This document shows positions 56,690 to 64,000 of a stretch of 64,000 nucleotides of DNA, one piece after another. The DNA is taken from assembly GCA_940337035.1 (NCBI GenBank), contig OW679202.1, positions 44,595,763 through 44,659,762 of the forward strand. Direction: 5' to 3'. The notes beneath the pieces are model-generated. The model was given only the letters and a program-made list of their open reading frames with translations. It searched no databases and was not told the DNA's origin. This DNA comes from Agriotes lineatus. Its lineage: Eukaryota > Arthropoda > Insecta > Coleoptera > Elateridae. How positions within the stretch are numbered: position 1 is the first letter of the stretch; every line of letters starts with the position of its first letter. Made by a program: the position numbers and the translations under genes.

Positions 56690-57050
56690 TCTCTGTAATC
56701 GGCAGAATTTGAAGTATCTAAGGGTTTACGGCAAGGATACTAAATAGCACCGACACTCTTTAAAACTGACCTTAACGCTGCAGTATGCGAATTAAGATCC
56801 AAGAGGAAACACTATTTTACCTAAGTTTTGCTGACCATCAGATTATATATGCCGAAGAAGAAGACGATATTGCCTACATGATTCGAAAGCTCTATGAAGA
56901 ATACTGCAACTGGGTGTTAGCAATAAACTTTGAGAAGACCCAGTATATGATTGTCGTTGGTTCTGGTGAAAGGGTTGCAAGGTTAAACCTTGCCGAACCT
57001 ACACTTGTTTTGGTACTGTTATGATCGCGTTACCTATCTTGGTTGTCAAT
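56690..57050 (+). pseudogene. Different LINE: RT palm B to YADD region
   Basis: EFEVSKGLRQGY (about 56706) and IAPTLFKTDLNAAV are motif B. The open frame 56785-57024 contains YLSFADHQIIYAEEEDDIAY with FADH in place of FADD, then MIRKLYEEYCNWVLAINFEK and TQYMIV. VTYLGCQCD follows at about 57030. This is an RTE-like type of RT, not Jockey, joined directly to the preceding fragment. Confidence 0.72.
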
Positions 57051-57059
57051 GTGACGCGT

Positions 57060-57233
57060 CAAACAAAAATATAAAACAAGTTACACTGTATCTTCCTACG
57101 CTACGCACGTAGTTTCATGTAGTGCTCCGCTATCAAGATAATACTTTATTGTTTGAGATACTATCTGCCTGAAGTAGTAATCTCAAAATTTGGGACCCCT
57201 CCGTTGATTTGTAAGCGGCCAGGGTTTATTGCA
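57060..57233. other. Nothing recognised
   Basis: Short spacer after the LINE fragment. Confidence 0.4.
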
Positions 57234-57408
57234 ACTGGTCTAAATTGAGTTAGGCCAGTTTCCACTTTTTTGTTCTTAAAACTTGCCTAAATTGAGAGAG
57301 CAGTTTCCACTCTTGTGTTCTTAAAACTAGTCGAAATTGAGTTAAACCAGTTTTCACACATGTGTCTTTATAACTAGTCTAACTGAAAACTGGTCTAAAG
57401 TGAGACTG
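57234..57408 (+). repeat. 46-bp tandem repeat, 3.5 copies, with inverted copy at 57580-57621
   Basis: Units start at 57234, 57281, 57326 and 57373 with ACTRGTC-like TAAATTGAG, CAGTTTCCAC and TGTTCTTAAA. An inverted unit (AAGAACACAAGAGTAAAAAC) occurs just before the assembly gap, so the gap probably hides more inverted copies. Confidence 0.75.
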
Positions 57409-57621
57409 TAAGGAATGTAACAAGACTATTCTCAGTCGGGATATGAGAAGACGAAGCGTTTCTGTGAAAATGGTATAGTGGGCCTTGTCTCGTTTGGGCC
57501 GTTAATAATAGCGGATCAGAGCCCGAATGGAGTAATGTGTTTCTTAGTTATTTATTTTCGGAAGATTAAGACATCTGGTTTTCCGTTAGACCGGTATTAA
57601 GAACACAAGAGTAAAAACGAA

Positions 57622-57721
57622 NNNNNNNNNNNNNNNNNNNNNNNNNNNNNNNNNNNNNNNNNNNNNNNNNNNNNNNNNNNNNNNNNNNNNNNNNNNNNNN
57701 NNNNNNNNNNNNNNNNNNNNN
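57622..57721. other. Assembly gap (100 N)
   Basis: Exactly 100 N, the usual placeholder for a gap of unknown size. Confidence 0.99.
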
Positions 57722-57989
57722 GATTCCGGGCTGAAAAGAAAACCATTGGTTGTCCAAGACTCTGGATAATGTTTATTCAGCTTGACAGCATCCTATTGCC
57801 ACGCTAATTTTCTATGTTAAACCGTATTATATTTCTGAATATCTCGTTAAGTATTGCTCTAATTCAAGATCCTCATGATCAGGAAAACTTTTCTTGTAGT
57901 ATATTTTGATATAATTTGTTTTTTGACGTTTTCAATTGGATTAAAATCACTTCCTGAATCGGTTTAATAGTTATTGATTGGTCTTTTGA

Positions 57990-58085
57990 ATTTATTTTAA
58001 TCTCAAGAAGAACGTAGATTTACTTATCCCAAACTGTGCTGCAGCGTTTCTAACAGAAGTTTAGTCAATCACCACCTCACAGATA
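57990..58085 (-). pseudogene. Pogo/CENP-B-type transposase HTH fragment
   Basis: The minus strand reads TSVRNAAAQFGISKSTFFLR, the psq-type helix-turn-helix of pogo-like transposases. Downstream, QSITIKPIQEVILIQLKTS-like codons are compatible but weak. No DDE domain seen. Confidence 0.5.
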
Positions 58086-58197
58086 GCAAGATCTACGGAC
58101 TCTTAAAAAATAAGGCTCTATTAGTCCTCCTCCCTTACCGGCGCACCACTTCTGTATCTGTCTCAAACTTCCAACCTTCCAACTTCCCCAAATGGGG

Positions 58198-58234
58198 CAC
58201 ATTTATACAGTACCCAGGCAAATGTATAAATGTG
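58198..58234. repeat. Perfect 11-bp hairpin
   Basis: CACATTTATAC and GTATAAATGTG face each other across 15 bases. Confidence 0.7.
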
Positions 58235-58567
58235 CTCTGGTGGTTCATTTTTTTTAAACATGGTCAACAGAAACTATAACAAAACTAGTGGGAGATTCGA
58301 AACCGAATGAAGCTTGAAAGTAATTGAATTTTAGACCACTTTGAATAAAAGTATGCAAAATTAACTGAATAACTCAACTGGCAGCTTGAAGGATTCAAAT
58401 TAAACTTAACTGACTAAAAACCTAAAACAATTAACTTTATCAATAGACCGCACTTATTTGGAACGAATGTGGCAGCCACTAGTAAACACCTTCAGCGCTC
58501 TGTGTAAGAAGGCAAATTCAAACTGTCCAAATATGTCCCATGTCCAAATCTGCCCCGGTCTTCCCTA

Positions 58568-58680
58568 AAATAATTGCATTGTCTCCCGGACAGACCATCT
58601 AAATTTTACATTATGTTCTTCGGACAGAATATGTTTCAAATTCTGAGACGAATCGAAACGTGCTACAGTATTTACAAGAC
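58568..58680 (+). repeat. Isolated satellite 2 unit remnant
   Basis: TAATTGCATTGTCTCCCGGA, ACATTATGTTCTTCGG and TTTCAAATTCTGAGACGAAT with CGAAACGT follow the order of a satellite 2 unit, 3 kb from the array. Confidence 0.6.
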
Positions 58681-58779
58681 ATGTACCGTATGGATTGCCT
58701 GCTGATTTGTAAAAGCCAAACAGAATGAGGCATACTGTTTGGTCTTCAAAAATATCTTAATATGTATAGCACATTAAAA

Positions 58780-59110
58780 CAAAGCGTAGTGATAGAGCTT
58801 TTGTAAAAAGAAATTCATAGAAGGCTTGTAAAAATGTGCGGTAAACTGGCAATTGATGTCGTCAATGAGAGTAGATGGGTGAACTAATTTAAAGCTAGTG
58901 AAACCGATATTTTTGATAAAGCACGCGAAGGAAAACTGATTACTGTTGGAACGGATGAAAGTTGGGCGTTGAGATGATTCGTGAAGGTCCATATGTGACC
59001 GTTCGAAAAATTTTTAGTACTTTGGGATATGAACACAATGTCGTGGAGACGATTATACATGATCTTGGATACTCTAAGTCTAAGGTATGTGCCTTTGTCC
59101 TTTCTTATTT
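58780..59110 (+). pseudogene. mariner transposase N-terminal DNA-binding part, broken
   Basis: EIHRRLVKMCGKLAIDVVNE and SRWVN, FKASETDIFDKAREGKL (58815-58940), and after a shift GTDESWAL, then NVVETIIHDLGYSKSK (59040-59085). These follow the two HTH motifs of the SETMAR/mariner type, where the family has IHRRL...YG..AIDV..VRRWV and ..VETII.DLGYRKV. It ends before the catalytic domain. It differs from the mariner at 8640. Confidence 0.75.
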
Positions 59111-60055
59111 CTATCTAGCTCAATAGCAATGAGATTGCTTTTACTATATTTATCCAGCTCATGAGTAGGAAAATACTCTGTTGGAATTAGCCCTGCGATT
59201 GAGCTGGACTCGTGCTAAGCTGACAATGTTTGGTTCAAATTTGCTTACTCACCAATAAACAATCAACAAATATATTTCCTGTTAAAAATCGTGCTAAATA
59301 GTACTAGCATTAAATACTAGACCATGAAGCGGGTGGCTACTTTTGCCCTGCATTTATATATACAATTATAATAAATTATGCGCCAAAAATTGTTTCTAGT
59401 ATGAATTTATATAATGAAAACTAATGTCCATCTACGTGAAAGAAGCTGCTTTTACTACGAATTTAAATCAACACAATCAACGCACACCAAGAACTGTTCA
59501 AACGCGATGCGCAAAGAATATTTATACCATTAAGTCATTCGCAGACAGCTGTTCTAAACGCCGCCTTTGTGCGGCCAGCCTACTGCGCACATGCTTAAGC
59601 GCAGTACGCTACGAACACAAGAAGGTGCGTGATGTCAGCCTAGATGGCGAGTCTTGTATTACAATATAAAATCACACACCTCCAGTAATGACCAAGTAAT
59701 ACTAGCTGGGGCGCGGCGATGTCTTCGCTATTACGTCATTTAATGACGCGGTCGCTTTCTTTGCTGGCGTCCTGGCTTGGCCTCTTAGTACAGTTGTATC
59801 AACGACGTCATTCGTTAGTAGTTACCCAACTGGTGCAGGAAGTTCGCCTTCAACTAGCGTTGGGACACGTCTTACAAAACTGGCTTGCCCGGCGTTATCA
59901 CCTATGCTGTGCCAAATGCAATTGTTTCCATACAATCTTTCGCGCCTGCTTAAAATTTATAATAGCGCACCCAAAATTAATTATCAACATATAACAGCAA
60001 ATAGGAGATGTACAAATCGGCTCCATATTGAAATGCTATTCTAAACACACTCAGG
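59110..60055. other. CpG-richer block with a cAMP-response-like dyad
   Basis: 59450-59950 is less AT-rich. CGTCATT/AATGACG around 59741 is a perfect 15-bp dyad and another ACGTCATT lies near 59805; such sites bind ATF/CREB-like factors. The open frames 59424-59669 and 59719-59994 have no recognisable domain. It could be a promoter or an old LTR. Confidence 0.3.
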
Positions 60056-60059
60056 TGAG

Positions 60060-60390
60060 CTAGGTCAAGTTTCCGTTCTATGGCCTGGGGTGACTGCCGA
60101 AGCTAATTTTAAAAAAATCCAGATTGTTCAAAGTAAAATACTAAGAATAGCAGTAGATTCCCCCGGTTTATAGCTAATAAAATCAACGTTAGGGTGAGCT
60201 TGGAATAGATACAATTCTATCATGTATAAAAGGAGTTACAGATAAATTCCATGTAAATTTCCACAACTGTTCAGGTGCCATTGACTACCGTCGTGGGCAA
60301 AGGAATATCCATACAACACTAAGGCGACAGCTACCACAGGATGTCTATCTATTAGTCAACAACAACGAAAATGTTTAAAGAGCAATTCTA
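60060..60390 (+). pseudogene. Jockey-clade LINE C-terminus, broken
   Basis: GQVSVLWPGVTAEANFKKIQ, then IVQSKILRIAVDSPG (60065-60170), matches the Y.SPVW...AK.N..K.Q..QNK.LR...APW block. LGIDTILSCIKGVTDKFHVN and RRQLPQDVYLLV (60200-60355) follow, the usual Jockey C-terminal end. A stop and a frameshift lie near 60172. Confidence 0.75.
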
Positions 60391-60394
60391 AAAC

Positions 60395-61985
60395 AACTTA
60401 AATGTATTTTATGAAGATGACAAGGTGCCCTCACCGTTCTGATTAGTGAGAAGATGATATTGAGAAATGTTAGAAGAGCAGTAACGGTCAGACAATAGAC
60501 TAGACTTTTAACGAAAGGGAAACGATATTGAATTTAAAAAGGTTGCATTTAAGAAGAAGACGACTTTTGTACGTTTCCTCTATTTTTAGCTATTTTTCAT
60601 ACATCATAAAATTTAAATAAATGATTTTTAATAGTTTTTTGTCTAATGACGACATCGTTGTCCATTTTATTTATACACAATTTTAAACCAAATTGTTGTG
60701 ATACGTAGTAAAATGGTTTTCAGGTTCGCTTCAACTCGCTTGATAACTCAATTGTTGGAATTCAAGCAAAGAGCAGTTTCATAAAGACGTCGTAAGCCGT
60801 GATCTATATAAGCTTCATGAAGTGAGTGGATTTCGAAATAATTACAAGGAATCGATACTCAGGTGCTGTGCAATTCACCAGAAGAGGTAAACGAGCATTT
60901 ATACTTATTTAAGGGATATAAGCTGACTCTCTAATTTCTTGCTAGTCGAGATTGATTTTTAGAAACCGCTTGTCTGTTTTCCTTATGCATTTGAGGAGTG
61001 TTGTTCTATAATTTCTCAAGTCTCACGACATTGAAGAGCAGGCTCTGTTCAATGGAGATTACGATGTAATTGCAGTTGTATCAATAAAAAATGGATATTA
61101 TCTACATTAATTGAACTAAATCCGTCTTTAAACGTTTTCGATTTGCTGCTAAAGAACGGCTAGGCCATAACAGTTATTCAAGTTTCCTGCATAGTCGCAG
61201 GTAAGACAGCAATGTAAAATTCTCCGTAAAGAGAAGACGTATTGCGGGATTTGGAAAAGAAACTTTCAAAGTAGTATAAGAAAAAAGTTGAGTGTCGGAT
61301 TTCGCAAATTAAGAGATATATGTTCTTTTTCAACTTAAATTTAGTAGTTTGTCACCTTATAAATATGGCAGGATCGCTGCAGCACTGATAGTATGATAAC
61401 GTCTACATCCGGATTAATCTTCCTCACGTCTTGCCATGAAAACGTTTTACTGAAACGTAGATATTGTTTCGGCTAGTTGAAAACGTGTCCAGGAAAGAAT
61501 CCGCTCCCGGTTAGAAGGTTATAATTGAGAAAGTGATAACAGGGAAGGATAATTGCGCATTTTTCCATATTTGTAAGGTTTGTGCGGCGACATGAAATTT
61601 TACTTCGGATTTTAAACGGATTCTCGTGTTTTTAAATAACGATGCGTGCCTAAAATATTTCGTTTACGAACGGAAATTTTAGGACTCTTGGAATTACGGC
61701 GTGTGTAATTTCTGTAGTAAATTCGGAACAGCATTCGGAATATCATATGTACAAGAGCATCGATTTATTGGAAAAAGCAAAACACTATTTTCAAAGCATC
61801 TAAACAAAGGATATTTAAATTTTATTTTTGTAAATACATCATAATTCATATAAGCAAGAAGCTTGCATATTTCAGTTTGAGTTTTGCATAAGCAGCCAAA
61901 AATGTTATTCTACAGGGTTGCTCAGTTTTTGCAAATAGCTGTTTTGGAAATCACGTATAAGCCTTGAAATTATTTATCACTGCAA
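60395..61985. other. No recognised feature
   Basis: AT-rich. A short AAG-rich run at 60550-60560 could be another LINE tail, without a recognisable body. Confidence 0.4.
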
Positions 61986-61988
61986 GGA

Positions 61989-62205
61989 TCACGATGACGA
62001 TTGACAGATCTTAAACAATTGGGCAAACAATTTCCCTGTTGATGCTCTGAATACAAGTACAAGCATTGCAGTGATCAAAGTAGCAACCCAAAACAATGTT
62101 GTTGAAAGTGCGTAGAAAGCTACCATGCGTAGTCCGATCTCTACGTCGATACTGAATATTACAACGTTCGATTGTTTCAATTTCTACAACGGTATTACTT
62201 TCATA
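61989..62205 (-). pseudogene. Membrane-protein-like open frame, uncertain
   Basis: The minus frame reads VVIFSIDVEIGLRMVAFYAL and STTLFWVATLITAMLVLVFR, then a short tail to a stop at 61989. IGLR.VAFY.LSTT followed by a hydrophobic helix faintly recalls the SLC1 glutamate transporter family. A TAG before the frame could be a splice acceptor. The resemblance is weak and may be chance; no other exon was seen. Confidence 0.22.
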
Positions 62206-62209
62206 ACGT

Positions 62210-63440
62210 TTGTTGTGTGAGTTGTTTCAATATTGTTAATTGGATTTATTTATAATAAAGCGTAGCCATTCCTTTTCCTCTTCAAAAACTTTGCTTCCGT
62301 ATCGATTCGATATAAAATGCTCGCATTCACTAGTCGCGCTAAATACCTATTAAGGTTTAGGAGTTGAACAATTGTCTACGCAAACCACATCGATACCGAC
62401 ATCGGAGCAGTAGTGTTATTAGATTTGTAGCGTTTGTGGCTTTTCCGCATGCAAGTCGGGGCACGGGGTTGTTTAATAATTAAAATTTTAAAAGGTGCAC
62501 TTGTTCGGAACGTGTTGTGAAGCCACACTGTCGGTACGAATAAAGTTTGGATATTTAATATTTGACTTTCAACATTTCAAATGTGTACGTTTAATATATG
62601 TGCCTAACAAAAAATAAATTGCCGCCCCGCAGTTCTGTTCTAAAATTATTTACGTGGGAAATTTTTTAATGCCTTTAGTTACATGCCCTTGTTTCAGTCA
62701 AAATATCAAAAATAAAAAAAAATTAAAACTTGCTAATTTATGGATTTATCAGATTCTATATCATTATAAATTCTCTGTTGGGTAAATAAGTTAAAGTGAA
62801 GCATAACATGGTAGATTCCTGAATAATAATATTTTTAGAACATTATTTTAAGTTTATTTTCTTGGAGCTGTTAAAAATTCAACCAAAGTTATATAAGGCT
62901 GTATACAGGGTGTAACGGCTAAGAAGCGAATGTCTCAATTATTTGCAAAAGTGGGAAAAGTCTGCAGCAGTATCATTAATGAAGGGGAATGTAGCTACTC
63001 ACAAAAGTTATTAATACTACATTTTGACTTCTGGTTACAAGGGAAATGGCAACAACGTTAATTTTTAAACCGCATGTGATACTTTATTTTAACCTATGAC
63101 GTGTAGAATTGTTTTCTCCATTACCATATCAAACTATTACGCCTTCATATAATCCTATAGGATATCAATTTGTTGTCAGTTTGAATTAAACGATTATACA
63201 CGAAAACAACAGTTACAATGCGTGAAAAAATTTTAACTTGTAATGAAAGCGCTTGACTGATAACAATTAATGCCAATTATTTGAGGTAACGGGAATTTTA
63301 CAGCCTTCATTTCTTAACAGCTTCTCTTTCATTGCACAAGGGAATAATAAGTTAACGTTATTGAATAGAGAGAACACATTTTCACATCTGTTAAAGTAAT
63401 ACACATTATGATACTTAAAAATATCTGTAAATGGCTTTAC
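62210..63440. other. No recognised gene
   Basis: AT-rich. CAGGGTGTAACGGCTAAG at 62906 looks like a transposon end, but no inverted partner was found in the window. Confidence 0.35.
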
Positions 63441-63446
63441 TTAGAT

Positions 63447-63922
63447 TTTCCCTCGCACGTGGAAGTTGTGACACTAAATATCTTGAAAACTCAAAGGCAA
63501 CTAGGGGTAAAACATCTTAATGTTCCTATAAATAGTGAAACAATAAAGGTAAACACTTGGTATCCCAAATTACATCAGTTTGCAAATAAAAAAAGTTTGC
63601 AGACGGGATTTGAACTAATTGCGATTTCAGCACTCGCGGAAGCAATTTCAACGGGAGTTAATGCAAAAATAGGTAACTCATATTTTATAAATGTGCTCAC
63701 CCAAATTTTTTAGGCTTTATGCCAGGTAGACATATAATCCGCATGCAAAATATCGTCTTCCTCCAACAAATAATTTTTAGTTACACCGCCAACAGACAGA
63801 CAGACAAAATTGAGAAAACATGTTTTAATCATCTAGCGATTCTAGATCGTGAAGATCTAAAGCAAGCTAAAAAATGATTTTTTCGCGATTACATTTCTTC
63901 GTCTTTTATACAGGAGAAGTAA
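63447..63922. mobile_element. Repeat family X, copy 3
   Basis: It starts TTTTCCCTCGCACGTGGA, lacks about 290 bp of the middle of copy 1, and ends near CAGGAGAAGTAAC. On the minus strand, TTAGTTCAAATCCCGTCTGC (around 63615-63600) is B-box-like and followed by a T run, suggesting a tRNA-derived portion. The plus open frame 63408-63713 crosses it and is probably chance. Confidence 0.65.
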
Positions 63923-64000
63923 CAGAACTTCAAAAATTATTCAAGTTTACGTACCGACCGCAGAAAGTATGGACGAATAGGTAGAGTAGTTCTATGACAC

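Noticed and set aside
63408..63713. 101-codon protein gene
   Set aside because: It lies mostly within repeat family X and its frame is not kept in copy 1.

Overview
The window is AT-rich eukaryotic nuclear DNA dominated by decayed transposable elements. The element mix points to an arthropod, most likely an insect: Jockey-, RTE- and I/R1-type LINEs, Penelope-like elements with a GIY-YIG endonuclease, mariner and DUF4817-type transposases, tRNA-derived SINEs and a Helentron-like repeat. A beetle is plausible, but nothing here fixes the order. There is no sign of bacterial operons, rRNA, intact tRNA genes or CRISPR.

Layout. 1-2.2 kb: Jockey LINE (minus) split by a TA-flanked MITE. 4.0-5.4 kb: non-autonomous hAT with an 8-bp target duplication and two inner palindromes. 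5.9-6.6 kb: Penelope-like 3' part. 8.6-10.2 kb: two transposase pseudogenes of different families, in opposite orientation. 14.0-17.1 kb: LINE with a Penelope-like element nested inside it, bounded by a perfect 13-bp duplication. 17.9-23.5 kb: LINE fragments, a SINE and a second Jockey copy. 24-38.9 kb: Helentron-like repeat, RTE, further LINE 3' ends, a second SINE and an I/R1-type LINE.

40.4-46.4 kb holds a satellite of about 29 monomers with a 163-bp period, invaded by a large fold-back MITE. 46.5-48.9 kb is CpG-richer and holds the best host-gene evidence: a first coding exon at 48136-48205 with a strong Kozak context, a signal-peptide-like start and a consensus GTAAGT donor. If that exon is real, its first intron runs rightward into a second, unrelated satellite (48.9-53.5 kb, units of about 300 bp in a 601-bp dimer, each with a conserved box of about 30 bp). 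That array is broken by a 219-bp MITE and by a 1.8-kb LTR-like insertion. 55.5-64 kb is again transposon debris (Jockey, another LINE, pogo-like, mariner) with one 100-N assembly gap.

No gene is complete in the window. A second possible host exon lies at 38121-38247. Apart from those two exons, most open frames are transposon remnants or chance frames in AT-rich DNA. The main biological interest is the two satellite arrays, the MITE family that invaded both of them, and the chain of datable nested insertions.
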